Assembly: GCF_958979055.1 (NCBI RefSeq) | Contig: NC_084886.1 | Coordinates: 3,553,001-3,617,000, forward strand | Direction of reading: 5' to 3' | DNA from: Alnus glutinosa | Lineage: Eukaryota > Streptophyta > Magnoliopsida > Fagales > Betulaceae | Length of the DNA: 64,000 bases | In this document: positions 35,701 to 47,863 of the stretch, in pieces | Layout: the number at the start of each line of letters is the position of its first letter | How positions within the stretch are numbered: position 1 is the stretch's first letter | Translations under genes and position numbers: made by a program | The notes under the pieces: model-generated | Database searches by the model: none | Seen by the model: only the letters and a program-made list of their open reading frames with translations | What the model was told of the DNA's origin: nothing

Positions 35701-36073
35701 ACCAACTGTGGTAAAATATTGGGAGTTTTTGTTTGTCATGCCTCTGCTCTCTCTGTCTCTTGCTCTTCCTCCATGTTTCTTTTTCCTGTGTGTTTGAGTT
35801 TGACTTTTAAATTTCATCTTTTGGTTGTTGAAGACTTCTTGCTGCACTGAGGAAATCCTGAAGTTCTTGAAGAAGAAGGGCTTTGATGTGACGATATCAG
35901 ATGATGCTGGCCGTTTCGTGTGCAATTATGTGTATTATCATTCTCTTCGTCTTGCAGAACAGAAGGGTCACAAATCTTTATTTGTCCATGTGCCTCTATT
36001 TTCGAGAATCAATCAAGAAACCCAGATGCGTTTTGTAGCCTCCCTTTTGGAAGCTATTGCTTCTACATGTTAA
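32760..36073 (+). CDS. Pyrrolidone-carboxylate peptidase (pyroglutamyl-peptidase I, family C15)
   Basis: Four exons are 32760-33014, 34093-34197, 34310-34357 and 35834-36073, all joined in phase 0, giving 215 residues, the normal family length. The enzyme removes N-terminal pyroglutamate from peptides and is normally cytosolic. The N terminus VTGFKKFQGVAENPTESIV matches the family's opening GF-F-G---NP pattern. The catalytic triad of C15 peptidases can be placed: Glu100 in FAIEKQAVN, Cys166 in DAGRFVCNYVYYH, and His188 in LFVHVPLF. The start ATG follows an in-frame upstream stop and the first conserved block begins within 15 residues. Introns 1 and 3 are 1.1 and 1.5 kb. The leader region upstream carries a palindromic LTR-like element and a SINE. 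Confidence 0.94.
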
Positions 36074-36591
36074 CGTGATTGATTTGCGTGCTTATTTGAA
36101 CATTCTTATTTGTTTGTCAATATCACTACAAATGTAAAAATATTCAGGTATGTGAACTTGTGGACTGGTGTTTGCTAATTTGTGGCCCTTCCTGATCTGG
36201 GTAAGTTATTGATGTGGAAAATACAGCTCTATGTAATAATGCGCAAGAACTTGCAGCCAGTTTCTCAAAATCTTTTTCATTTTTGTATTAATTTTTGGAT
36301 CCTTTTAAAAAAAAATTGAATTACTTGGAATAAAAAAAAAAAGGAAAGGGGCGTTATGTCTAATATGTGAATATTATCCAGATAATTAAAATGCTACATT
36401 TTTACGTTTTAGCCAAAAATGTGCATGATTAAGCATGCTTCAGGTTATCCTATTTGTTAACTTATAGTAGCCAAGAAATCGATTGTCACAGAGATAAATT
36501 TGAGGATTGTAGGCCATGAAAGTCTCTTTTTCTAGACGCCAGTGTTGTCTCGAGGTAATATGGAAATTGGAGGATACGGCGCGAAAATTGG

Positions 36592-38691
36592 ATGGTGGGA
36601 AAGTTTGATTCTTTATGCAATTCATGTTTAATAAGTATTCGCTACCAATATTTTCGTGGTTCAGAGATGCCGATTTTACGTAAAATGGTCTCATGGACCA
36701 TGCAAAGCGCCAAACCCGTGTCCTGTGTCCGAGCCATAACAACCTTTACACCGAAGTGCAGCATACCCGTAGCTTCATCAACGCCTTCTCTGGTGTTGGA
36801 CTCATATTGTGGAAGGAATGCTCATGAGGATGTTTACTCAAAAAACCGAATTATTGATGATTGGATCAAATCTGGGCAGCTAAATTCTGCGCTCAAGTTG
36901 TTTGATGAAATGCCGCTTTGTGATGTTGTTACCTATAATTTACTGATTTCTGGACATGGGCGATATGGGCTTCAAAAACAGGCTCTTTACCTCTATGCTG
37001 AAATGGTTCTAATAGGAATGAGAGAAAGTCCATCAACGTTTTCCTGTGTTTTGGATATTTGTAGTGATGCGGAGTTCTATAAAGAAGGAATTCAAGTTCA
37101 CTGCAGGGTGCTGATGCTTGGCTTTAGCTTGAATTTGTTTGTTGGGAGTTCGCTTGTTGATCTTTATATGCATATGGGGCTTCATGATGTAGCTTTGAAG
37201 CTGTTTAATGAGTTGCCAGACCGAAATTTGGCCATATGGAATCTGGTATTTCGTGGGTATTGTGAACTGCATCGGCCAGATGAGTTATTAGGATTGTGCT
37301 CTAAAATGGCATTGGATAATGTGGAGCCAAATGGTCTTACATTTTGTTATTTATTTCGTGGATGCAGTAATGAGAAACTTTTAGATGAAGGAAAGCAGCT
37401 GCATTGCCACGCGGTTATGGTTGGATTGGTAGAATCAAATATATTTGTTGCTAATGCTTTGGTGGATTTTTACTCCGCTTGTGGGAGTTTAATTGATGCA
37501 AGGAAATCATTTGAGACTATTCCATTGGAGGATGTGATTTCATGGAATTCAATTGTTTCAGCGCATGCAGATAATGGTTTATTGGTTGATGCTGTCAAAT
37601 TATTTTCCACAATGCAGTTTCAAGGGAAGAGGCCATCAATTCGATCTTTTTTAGGTTTCTTGAATTTGTCTAGTCGGACCAAGAATATTCATCTTGGGAA
37701 GCAGATTCACTCTTATGTTCTAAAATTGGCGTATGATAATGGAAGCATACATATCCAATCTGCTTTGATCAATATGTATGGAAAATGCGGTGATATTGAG
37801 AGTTCGGTAACGATATATGAAAGTGTTCCGGAGAGAACATTGGAGTGCTGTAACTCATTAATGACTTCATTGTTGCACTGTGGCATCACTGAAGATGTGG
37901 TTGAGATGTTTGGTTTAATGGTTGATGAGGGAGTTCCACTTGATGAAGTCACTTTCTCCACAACACTGAAGGCATTGTCAGTTTCTGCCTCGACAAGCTT
38001 GGCCAGATGCAGATTGCTACATTGTTGTGCAATAAAATCAGGTTGCGAATCTGATACTGCAGTTGGATGTTCTCTGATTGATGCATATTCGAGATGTGGT
38101 CATGTTGATCTTTCTCGTCTGGTTTTTGACAAAATTCCTTCACCAAATGTTATTTGTTTCACGTCTATCATCAATGGGTATGCCCGGAATGGAATGGGAA
38201 TAGAAGGACTTGAATTGCTTCAAGAACTGGTCCAAAAGGGCCTGAAACCCGATGGAGTGACATTCTTGTGTGCATTAACAGGATGCAGCTACTCGGGGCT
38301 GGTTGAAGAAGGAGGGTTGCTGTTCAATTCAATGAAAACACTACATGGAATTGACCCTGATAGGCGGCATTATTCATGTATGATAGATCTGTTAGGCCGT
38401 GCAGGTTTGCTTGATGAAGCTGAAGAGTTGCTGCAACGAGCACGGGGAAAGGGTGATAGTGTGATGTGGAGCTCATTGCTGCGAAGCTGCCGGGTCCATG
38501 GGAATGAGATAGTGGGGAGGAGAGTAGCAAAAACCTTGATGGAGCTTGAACCAGAGAATCCTGCAGTTTGTTTGCAAGCTTCAAACTTCTTTTCTGAAAT
38601 TGGGGAGTTTCAAACCTCAACACAAATTAGAAACATTGCTATGTCAAGGGAGATCGGTCGTAGTTTAATTGAGGTAAACAGTTGCTGTTAA
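36592..38691 (+). CDS. Pentatricopeptide repeat protein, PLS class with E-type end
   Basis: A single uninterrupted exon encodes 699 residues. About a dozen and more PPR units of varying length (31-36 residues) run from about residue 85 to 640, with typical cores such as DVVTYNLLISGHGRYG, NALVDFYSACGSL, SALINMYGKCGD, FTSIINGYARNG and IDLLGRAGLLDEAEELL. Mixed P, L and S repeats are followed by WSSLLRSCRVHGN and an E-like tail ending ...EVNSCC, without a DYW deaminase domain. Such proteins bind organelle RNA and often select C-to-U editing sites, usually needing a partner for the deaminase. The first 40 or so residues are rich in Ser, Arg and Val and may target mitochondria or plastids. The first ATG (36592) is used, but ATG 36667 (MPILRKMVSW) is an equally credible start. 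It begins about 520 bases after the peptidase stop on the same strand. Confidence 0.93.
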   Translation: MVGKFDSLCNSCLISIRYQYFRGSEMPILRKMVSWTMQSAKPVSCVRAITTFTPKCSIPVASSTPSLVLDSYCGRNAHEDVYSKNRIIDDWIKSGQLNSALKLFDEMPLCDVVTYNLLISGHGRYGLQKQALYLYAEMVLIGMRESPSTFSCVLDICSDAEFYKEGIQVHCRVLMLGFSLNLFVGSSLVDLYMHMGLHDVALKLFNELPDRNLAIWNLVFRGYCELHRPDELLGLCSKMALDNVEPNGLTFCYLFRGCSNEKLLDEGKQLHCHAVMVGLVESNIFVANALVDFYSACGSLIDARKSFETIPLEDVISWNSIVSAHADNGLLVDAVKLFSTMQFQGKRPSIRSFLGFLNLSSRTKNIHLGKQIHSYVLKLAYDNGSIHIQSALINMYGKCGDIESSVTIYESVPERTLECCNSLMTSLLHCGITEDVVEMFGLMVDEGVPLDEVTFSTTLKALSVSASTSLARCRLLHCCAIKSGCESDTAVGCSLIDAYSRCGHVDLSRLVFDKIPSPNVICFTSIINGYARNGMGIEGLELLQELVQKGLKPDGVTFLCALTGCSYSGLVEEGGLLFNSMKTLHGIDPDRRHYSCMIDLLGRAGLLDEAEELLQRARGKGDSVMWSSLLRSCRVHGNEIVGRRVAKTLMELEPENPAVCLQASNFFSEIGEFQTSTQIRNIAMSREIGRSLIEVNSCC

Positions 38692-38694
38692 CAT

Positions 38695-39043
38695 AAGATG
38701 AAATCAAGCGAACAAACTGGGCACCAAAGAGCCTCAAAAGAGAGCTTTTTGGGCAGCATTTCCATGAAGCTGAACCTATTATTGGATCGTCCATAGAGAT
38801 TAAGAGTGGAAGAGTTTATTTTGCTTAAAAAACTTAGCGTGCATGCAATGAACAGCATCATTTGTACATGGGTTGCCTGTTTGGTCTAACTAACCGAGTG
38901 ACCTTTTCTGTATTTCTTTGCTTTCTTCTTCTTTTTGCTTTTTTTTTTCGGGTGGGGTGGGGATTTCATTAAAATATTGTCCATTTTAATATTTTAAGTT
39001 TGAGATTTCCAGAAAAGGTAAGATTTTTTTATCTTATTTCTCC

Positions 39044-39105
<62 letters not shown>

Positions 39106-39362
39106 CCATGAACACTAAGACTGGTGGATTTTGTGCACTAGTTGAAGAGTAAAGCAAGGAACTTGGGAAAAAAGAATTCCCTTGTACTTAAAGTGTGGGC
39201 ATGTAGAGAATGGAACACCTTCATCTACTTTCAAGTCAAGCCATATAGCCCACAAAACCCTTCATTGTCTAAACTAATCTCAGCATATATATTATAATCC
39301 AATGTGTTCATTGAATTTATACGAATCAATCAATCTTGCAAGACAGGCAGAACATTCCAAAA
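38695..39362 (+). promoter_or_regulatory. PPR 3' region, (GA)n repeat and promoter of the first polygalacturonase
   Basis: The left part should contain the PPR 3' UTR. A (GA)n microsatellite of about 30 units runs from 39043 to 39101. A TATA-like stretch, GCATATATATTATAATCC, at about 39283-39300 lies some 70 bases before the start ATG at 39363 and is the likely core promoter of the polygalacturonase gene. Confidence 0.45.
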
Positions 39363-42296
39363 ATGGATAAATTATTCTTGGTTACCTTTCTTGGTTTGCT
39401 GATAGCGGCTCAAAGTGTTGCAGGAAACATGATATATGACAATATTGGTGTGCTTGAGGAACTCGAAAGCTTGGACTTTGAAGAAGAAAATGAGGTGGAA
39501 GCTTCCCCTATCCCGTCATGGACAAGTGAACGTGGTAGCAAGGTTCTTGTGAATGTGGATAGCTTTGGTGCTGCTGGAGATGGAGTTTCTGATGATACCC
39601 AGGTGAATAAGTGTGTTCCTTTAGAAATATTTGTGGCACTCAGATGCAGCTTTGTAAAACTTCATTTTTCACCAAGCCTATACTTTAATCGAAAGTCTGC
39701 CTGGAAGACATTTTACAATCCCATTATTAACCTGATATGATCAATTTCATTTTCTTGCTATTATTACTGTTGCGGTGTGCCTTGATTCTTCTCTAATGTT
39801 ATTACTATCAGGCTTTCCAAAAAGCATGGGTGGTTGCCTGCTCTACAGCAAAATCTGTTCTTTTGGTGCCTCAAGGACGACGTTATCTAGTTAATGCAAC
39901 AAGATTTAAAGGTCCATGCTCAGACGAATTGGTTATCCAGGTGATATGCTTTACTCTTATCACATATCATAATTAGCTTCTAAAGTGTCTTATCTTTATT
40001 TTGTAACTCAGAATCTCGACTCCGTTACCATGTTCAGTCTCCAATTATTCTAAAAGTGATGAATGTAATCATTTACTTAATATTCCAACATTTCTATCTT
40101 TATCACGATACTACAGATTGACGGAACTATAATAGCACCAGATGAGCCAAAAAAATGGGATCCAAATTCGCCACGAATATGGCTTGGTTTTTATAAACTG
40201 AACGGAGTCCTCTTCCAAGGAGGTGGAGTCATTGACGGCTCGGGCAGCAAATGGTGGGCATCATCTTGCAAAAAGAACAAGACAAACGTAATATTTGAGA
40301 ACTTCCACTACATTTTTGTGACCAAGTACTTTTATAAAGCAAATGAAATTAACCCCTATTTGTTTTTTCCCCCTGTTTCCAATTTTACAGCCTTGCAGAG
40401 GGGCACCAACAGTAAGAATACATCTATCTCTTATAGTCTTAGTTACAGCCGTATTTCCAGAAAAGAATTTAACTTCCAAGGTTTATTGCAGGCACTAACT
40501 ATAGATACAAGCTCAGCTATAGTGGTAAAAGGCCTCACTATCAAGAACAGCCAACAGATGCATTTTGTTATTGCCCGGTCTGATTCCGTGCGAGTTTCCC
40601 GAGTCCTAGTCTCGGCTCCAGGAGACAGTCCCAACACTGACGGAATTCATATCACTGAATCAACTAATGTTGTTCTCCAAGATTGCAAAATTGGAACAGG
40701 TTCTCAAACCTTATTTCCATTTCTTTTATTTGTTAGCAGACCAGCATCTGTTAAAATTTTTGTTTTATGTTCTCAAAACAAATGCCGTAACAACCAACTC
40801 AAAATGTAAAAATAGTTTTCACCTCTATGTCATATCAAAACAGTTTTTCAAACTCTTCTCTTAACACGTGAAATATTTAACTAAAATGAAGATAAACTGT
40901 GAAGTTTGATTCAAATGGTAATCTCTGCTCCAATATCATGTTAAATTAATATTTATCCCACAAAATTGAAGCTAATAGCTAGGAAAGAGTGAATTTAATA
41001 ATTTGAATTAATATTCTAACAAGTTTCGTGTGATTCTGAATGTAATATCCAGGGGATGACTGCATCTCAATCGTCAATGGTAGCTCCAATATCAAGATGA
41101 AGAGAATCTATTGTGGACCAGGGCATGGAATCAGGTACAGTCTTAATTTGACATTACAAACTTAACAGTTTGCAACTCCCATTATCCCAAAAGGACCTTG
41201 CAAAAATGGCAGATTCTGATTACACTAAAAGGTATAGAAAACTGAAACCAGACTATTTTAGTTCGTTACTTATACGAGTGCAAAACTCTTCTACTCAGCA
41301 TTGGAAGCCTTGGGAAGGACAACTCCACTGGTATAGTAACGAAGGTCGTCTTGGATACAGCAATCTTCCAGGAGACAACCAACGGCGTCAGGATTAAGAC
41401 TTGGCAGGTAAATGCTCGACATCATGCTGGCTAATCAGATGACACCCATTATTGATAATTGGATGAAAATTCCGAGTTTGGGTTGCCTCCTGTGTAAAAA
41501 TAAACGGGAGAGAAATTCAGTTATTTCTTCACCAGTGGCAATCTCAGGAAGATCTACAGTAATTTTTCTCTCGAAGCAATCCAAACTCGAAAATACCAAC
41601 TGAGCTATTAGCTAGTATTATACATTCTGTCGCAGTAAAAGTATAGGTTTCATATAATACCCAGAGGATGACAATAACATAAATTCCTTTCACTCTGGTG
41701 GTCTCTAAAGGGAGGTTCTGGATATGTTCGTGGAGTACGTTTCCAAAATGTGAGGATGGAAAATGTATCAAACCCCATTATTATTGATCAGTTCTACTGT
41801 GATTCTCCAAGCGCTTGTCAAAACCAGGTAAAGCTCTTCAAAATTCAATTTCCCTTTCATCATTTCATCACAAAGAGCCTTAATTCAGTCACACAAACAA
41901 AACCATATATAGTCAGAAAATTGTATGTAATGATGAACTTGGTCATCATCCAATCAAAGCTTCTTGTTTTGTCAGACGTCAGCAGTGAATATAAGCCAGA
42001 TCGTCTACAGGAACATTAGTGGGACTACAATGAGTGAAAAGGCCATGAAATTTGCTTGCAGTGACGCAGTTCCCTGCAGAAACATAGTCCTAAGCAACAT
42101 CAACTTAGAGAAGAAAGATGGCACAGTAGAGACCTACTGCAACTCTGCCCAAGGCTTTGGCTACGGAGTTGTGCATCCTTCAGCTGACTGCCTATCTTCC
42201 CAGGACAAGGAAGAATGCATCGTTAGCAGTCAGCTGGAAGAAAATGCTGATGTTGCAGAAACCAGCAGAGAGGATATTGTTCATACTGAGCTCTAA
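39363..42296 (+). CDS. Polygalacturonase (GH28), secreted
   Basis: Nine exons are 39363-39602, 39812-39940, 40117-40287, 40391-40411, 40492-40699, 41053-41134, 41299-41407, 41711-41827 and 41976-42296. The phases are consistent and the product is 465 residues. The enzyme cleaves alpha-1,4-galacturonan in pectin in the cell wall. A signal peptide (MDKLFLVTFLGLLIAAQSVAG) opens the protein, followed by an acidic propeptide-like stretch (residues 30-60). The four GH28 active-site motifs are all present: NTD at 235-237, GDDC at 257-260, GHG at 280-282 with His281, and RIK at 315-317. Exon 4 is a micro-exon of 21 bases (PCRGAPT). The ATG chosen directly precedes the signal peptide. The C-terminal extension after the last Cys-rich segment is acidic. 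Expected catalytic residues look intact. Confidence 0.95.
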
Positions 42297-42959
42297 CTTG
42301 GCTCTCTCAATAGGGCTTAAATAACGATTAGCGTTCGCCACTATGGATTTCTTAGAGGAAGTTTGAGCTGCCCAAGCCAAATTCAAGATATTGTATCATA
42401 TAGTTATACGAAAAAAAAAATACTGGACTGAAACTAATTCAGAGAAAATAGAAAGAAACAATGTACTACGTACTAAAAGAAAAGATAGAGATTATCAATT
42501 TTATGAATATTGAGTTATATATATTGTTTTACATCTTGGTGATCATGAATGGTTTTTTGTCGTTTAATTTGTTATCGATCATCTTTTTAACATAGTCTAC
42601 TATGTATAAATTATTCACAACATTTAGCTACAATGGGTGCCCAAATGTAAGCAATAACTGTAGCAAAATGTTGGGTTTAAATAACTTTAACACGATATGT
42701 TTGGAAGTGAATTTTGGCTCATATTTGCAAAGTTTAAACAATTTATGAATTTTAATTAAGTTGATGGAGATGCTCTTATAAGTTGTGATTGTAGCCGGTC
42801 TGCCGGACTTGTTTGGTAAGTAATTGTGTTGTGGAATAATTGTTTAAATAGTAAGTAAAAAAGTTACAATTTTTTTTTTTTTTAGAGAAGTGAAAAGAAA
42901 TAGAGGAAGAGTTAGAGTGATTTGCCAAACAACTCCGCCGCATCTATGAGAAAAGTCAA

Positions 42960-42991
<32 letters not shown>

Positions 42992-43236
42992 GAGGAGGAG
43001 GAGGAGGAAGATGATGAGGAGGAGAAAAGAAAAAGAAAAAGCTCTTTGTGGGCAAGAGCATGTTTGTTTTGTGTTTGGGAGTCTAAGAAGCAGTTTAACA
43101 CCTAATAAAAAAAATTAAACTAGTCTGAGGTACCCTTATCTCTATCGTAGAGCTCAAAATACTTGGAGAGAAAACTTCCCAAACAATCTCCGTTCTTCCC
43201 TTCTCCTCCTCTATCACATGATGTCCCCACCACCTG
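42297..43236. other. 3' flank of the first polygalacturonase, intergenic
   Basis: The first 100-200 bases should be 3' UTR. Purine microsatellites (GAA)n and (GAG)n lie at 42970-43024. No gene was seen. Confidence 0.5.
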
Positions 43237-43383
43237 CAGTGGCAGAGCCACTAGCCCCAAAGTTCTCCCAAAAAAAAATTAAAATTTTACCCCAAATTTT
43301 GTTATTTTTTTTAATTTTGGCCCTCCCAAAACTTTTTTTTTCAATTTGACCCCCCCAACTTGGGGAGGCTGGCTCCGCCCCTG
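43237..43383. mobile_element. Short hAT-type MITE
   Basis: The terminal inverted repeat is CAGTGGCAGAGCCA at the left and CAGGGGCGGAGCCA on the reverse complement of the right end. A perfect 8-base target duplication, ACCACCTG, lies at 43229-43236 and 43384-43391. Eight-base duplications mark hAT transposons. The element is 147 bases long, non-coding, with a T/A-rich middle. Confidence 0.88.
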
Positions 43384-43391
43384 ACCACCTG

Positions 43392-45455
43392 TCTTCTTGG
43401 AATGGTTTATCTATTACTGATTTTTCCTTAACTGTTTTTTACTTGAAGTTTTGGAGGTTAGATCTTTAACCATCCTTCCACCTCGGTCATTCTCGCTCCT
43501 CCTCTCCACCTTTATCGGTCTACCATCTTCCTCCCTATGGCTTTATTTCCAGCTGGTGTACCACACTCACCTCCTTGGCGCACATGGGCTACATGTGCCA
43601 CCTCTACTATGGATATGCCCAGTAGATCCAAGGTTCTCTTGCTCTTTTCTAAATGAGAGGTGATTTCCGTCCCCTATCACTCTCTTTTTCATTTTTAAAT
43701 TAAAAAAAAAAAATCAAAATTTGTCCTTTGATGTGACATCAAATAACAAATTTATATTTTTTTTTATTTAAAAAATCAAAAGAGGGTGATAGGAGACGGT
43801 TGTTTGTCCCCCACATATCATTTTCCTTTTTAAATAACCCTTTTGATTCCCCAGATTTCTCAGATATCAATTTGAGGTCAAACTTTCGATTTGGTTAGGT
43901 GTTAGACTCATCGTCGTTGTATGAGATCTCTCAATTATTGTATTATAACCTCTTAGCTTCTCCAATTTCATCGGAAGTTGGTTATGAGTTAAGTTTTATG
44001 GAGTTCTCTTGTTAACAATTCCAACCAAAGGCCGCTATCAACTTCGTTATAGGCATTCCGACTTGACCTTCTCTTTTGAGGTCTCCCTTTCGGAGCAGTG
44101 AGCATGTCTATTTAGTTGGGTTTCTTTATTGATTTGTTTGTATTTGGTTCTGTATTTTTTTGGTATTTTTGTACATAGTTTGTTCTTTTTTGTGGTATAT
44201 ATATTATATATACATTAAAAAAAAAAAAGTTATGGTAAAAAAAAATTAACCGCTTTTGTAGGCCTGAAAAAATGTCCGAAGTTACATTTAAAAAAACTTA
44301 AAATTAATTATTTTCCATTTTCCTGAAACGTGCTGTCACAAAGGAAGGGCTGGTACCCAAACAGAGAACATAGCCTACCATACCTTCTTGATGGGAAACT
44401 TGACAAAAAAGCAAGCCTGAATAGTTTCAGGCCCCAACAGAGAACAGGGGAGAGAGAGTTGGGCGGAACTTAGCCCGCCGAACCATAGGATGAGACACAA
44501 ACCCCAAACTTAAACCCAATATTGTCACAGTCCTACCTACATCGACCCAGAAAGGCCTAAGAGCAATTTTATTGGGCCATTTTGACTAGGTCTGACAAAA
44601 ATTTATTTTTATCTGACTAGCCAATTTAGCAGAAAAGATAGCTAGCTGCTACGGTTCTAGCCAGTTTTGAATAGTTAAAATTTACCTGGCCAAATGTGAA
44701 TCCTCTAACAATTGCCCTATTTATACCATAGAGAAACAAATTAGATCCCAGCCAGGCAATACCCAATGCCTTGGGTCAAGCTATTTGTTTACTTTGATTG
44801 CTGCAAGCTGGCATATATATATCGTTTCCAATGATTCTCACAAATGTGCCTCGGCAGCATACACTATACAATTCTTTCATCTTTATGTCTTCAAAGCTAG
44901 ACAGAAATGTACGAGACAACAAAGTTGTGATTCTAAATGATTAAATCTGAATGGGGACAAATTAACCATTAATTAGTATCCAATGTGGGACAACGAGGGA
45001 CCATTGAAATATTCGAATCCAGTCCATAATGATCCGATAAATTTGATTTGTAGCTTATTGATCAGACCCATTGCCGAACAATTTCTACCCTAAGCTTCGT
45101 TTGGAGGCAAAAAAAACATACATGTCAGAAACATTAGCTATAAGTCTATGATCAAGAACCACTCATTACTAAAAGTCTCTGTTGGACTTCCCATCTTTGC
45201 AAAGTGACAAATGCGTGAATTTCGAACCAGTTTGTATATTACAAGAAACATTGTGGTCCAGAGGAACATGTTATATTAACCAAGGGATTTGGTCTGTTTA
45301 TTTTGTTGCATAAATCCACCTTAGCTGTATCAGCAAGAAAAGTAAGCCAATTTGTATGGGCCATCTCTCTCTCTCTCTCTCTTATCATTAATCAATTTTA
45401 AAAATGGAATATGTTAGGACAATTTTCGGTACAGAAAGAAAACCAATACGTACAG

Positions 45456-45493
<38 letters not shown>

Positions 45494-46295
45494 TGTGTGT
45501 GAACTACACGTTCTCCAATGTCTAAATTAGCTTATGAGATAAAAAGTATGATCAATACATAAAATAATCAGTCTTGTTTATATCTGGGGTATGAGCATAT
45601 TTATACGCAAAGAGGTGGAGTCACACCTAAATTAAGTTTATTATTCTCACTTAAACTATGAATGTCTGGAGTTCGATTTGTTATGAGAGTTCTATTTCTA
45701 TTCAACTGGGAGTTGGATTGTTGACAAGATTTTTCGAAGAGTCCTTATTGGACCCGAATTGGGATTACTATCCCAATTTAACTTGGAGTATGATTATAAT
45801 TTCCAACATAATATGAACATGAAATCATTCCTTCAATTGGGTTTAAAGATCTAAACTTCAAATGATAGAGTTTTTCTCGAAACTAGATTTGAGAAAATTC
45901 TTTTAATTTAGTCTATTAAACTCACATTTGTCTTTAATGTCAATTTAATCAACTGAGTTGAAATATATTTTTTTAAAAAACTTTGTCCAATTTCATATGG
46001 CATGGATCTGATCTGATCCAAAATAAGTTCAACAATGTGCGGATGAAATGGGATTTCACCAGCTTTACTATGATTGGGATTGGGATTGGAAGAATTGAGA
46101 AAGACAAAGAACAAAAATTCCAAACAGAGATGACACATGGGCCAAGACGGATAACCATTTTGTAATATCTAACGGTTGTCTTAATCTGATCGAGGGGCCG
46201 CCCGACTTAGCTGGTAATGTTAGGCGCCAGACAAACTCCGGGGCTAATGGCCGGGCGAGGGTCTCTTTTCCAGAGGATAGGGGCCAGGTGGGCTT
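43392..46295. other. Gene-poor intergenic DNA
   Basis: No gene was recognised. A foldback repeat lies at 43651-43828. (CT)n microsatellites lie at 45366-45383 and 45461-45490, each after the near-identical phrase GGCCATCTCTCTC, so this short unit is duplicated. The rest is AT-rich with A/T runs. Confidence 0.5.
43651..43828. repeat. Foldback MITE-like repeat
   Basis: The left arm AATGAGAGGTGATTTCCGTCCCCTATCAC and the reverse complement of the right arm (AATGATATGTGGGGGAC ... CCGTCTCCTATCACCCTC) match with small gaps. It is about 180 bases long, with an A/T-rich loop. Its ends resemble those of the element at 47095-47297. Confidence 0.55.
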
Positions 46296-46486
46296 AGCTG
46301 GGGGTAGTGATCGGGGAGGCACCTGACCGCTTTCTCCCCCCACTTTTGAATAAACAAATCTATTTTATTCCAAAACTGATTTTTTATTTTATTTTATGTT
46401 TTCTTTTTCAATAAAGTGGGTTTGTTTATTTAAAAGTGGGGGGAGAAAGCCGGTCAAGTGCCTCCCTCCAATCACTACCCTGGCTG
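46296..46486. repeat. Foldback MITE-like repeat with long GC-rich arms
   Basis: The arms at about 46296-46366 and 46420-46486 are inverted copies: GTAGTGAT, GGGAGGCACCTGACCG and CTTTCTCCCCCCACTTTT at the left, with the matching complements at the right. The pairing is nearly perfect over about 60 bases with a 50-base AT-rich loop. It is non-coding. Confidence 0.7.
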
Positions 46487-46517
46487 GGGTACTTGACACG
46501 CAGCACCGATAGTAAAA

Positions 46518-46662
46518 AAAAATGTTACATATACTTTAACTTTTATAAATGGAGTCTTACTAAGATGATGTGAAACTTATTCATTGGTACTTGCAGCATT
46601 TTTTTTTTTTTTAATTAATTATTTTGATAATCTCCGATGAATAAGTGCATGTAACATTGCTT
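46518..46662. repeat. Foldback MITE fragment (AAATGTTACAT family)
   Basis: The left end AATGTTACATATACTTTAAC and the reverse complement of the right end (CAATGTTACATGCACTTATTC) are similar, with a T run between. The interior phrase TCTTACTAAGATGATGTG recurs, inverted, within the element at 48920-49100, so both belong to one family. Confidence 0.5.
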
Positions 46663-47811
46663 GATGGTAAAAGCTAACAAATAAAGGAAAGAACACAAAT
46701 AGACACGCAACTTATGGAGAAGTCTTATTTCAAGGCAAGGGACTGTTAAGAACAGATTAGACGTAATAACAAAGTAATTGTGAACATATAAAGACGACAA
46801 GATAAACATAAACTGAGACACAAGAATCCCATCCCCAACCGGCTTCGTATACCACTATAAGCAAAAGAGCAAAATCCTTTCTTCCAGACTTGGAATTCAT
46901 CGTAAGTGACGTCTGGCTCGTTGATGGTAATTGGCTAATGATTCCTCAACGTCACTTTGGTGTACATAAGTATACGCCAATGTGATGTATGTACACCAAG
47001 GTGATGTGCAAATAATGCATTTCCTCATATTCTAGTTGACACGGGTCTTCTTGTTGACACTCAACTCCTTTGTTGGTGATTGAGCTAAAGACATTATTGG
47101 GTGCCGTGATTGGCGGGGGACGTTTTACCGTCCCCTACCCTCTCCTTTTAATTAAAAAACAATTTTTTTTTTTTTTTTTTTATCAAAAAGTGACTTATGA
47201 TGTCATTAGAAGTCACTTTTTGAAAGAAATTTTTTTTTTTATTATTCAAAAAGCCAGTTTGGGGACGGTAAGACATCCCCCACCCATCATTTCCCCATTA
47301 CTAGTGATGTCAATTTCCCAGTCGGAAAAGATCTGGATGCAAGTGTTGTACTTCTTTGTTTGCAACCAACAACAATCTGGCCTATTTTTCCCTTTTCAGT
47401 GGGTAATGATTTTTTTAATATTGGTGTACATAAATTCTACATCAAGATACATGGGGTGTGAGACTTGTGCATGTACGTCTTACATGTATGGTTCCCACAC
47501 CCAATGTGTATTGGTGTATACTTGATGTAAACCAAAGTGATATAGAAATAACACATTTATTTTTCATTTATCGACAACTCTTGGTACCCTCATCGATGAT
47601 GATACCTACATTTTACACCAAATACCATATATGAAGTGGCCAAACCACCGCTAAATTGTTTAAAAATAAAATAAAAAATTAAGGAGTAGCCAAACTATCC
47701 CAATAGCCATAGGGTGGTTCGGTTAGACCCAAATATGCTCGGAGGGGGCCACCATGTGGGGGCGTCTAGGGGGACTAGGGCCTAGGGGTGACCGAAACCA
47801 CCACTATCTCA

Positions 47812-47863
<52 letters not shown>

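Noticed and set aside
36592-38691. Antisense frames within the PPR gene
   Set aside because: They are short, lack family resemblance and overlap a clearly coding exon on the other strand.
47070-47525. A 151-codon open frame on the plus strand
   Set aside because: It runs through the foldback element at 47095-47297 and a palindromic repeat. The protein is mostly runs of Phe and Ile from T-rich DNA.
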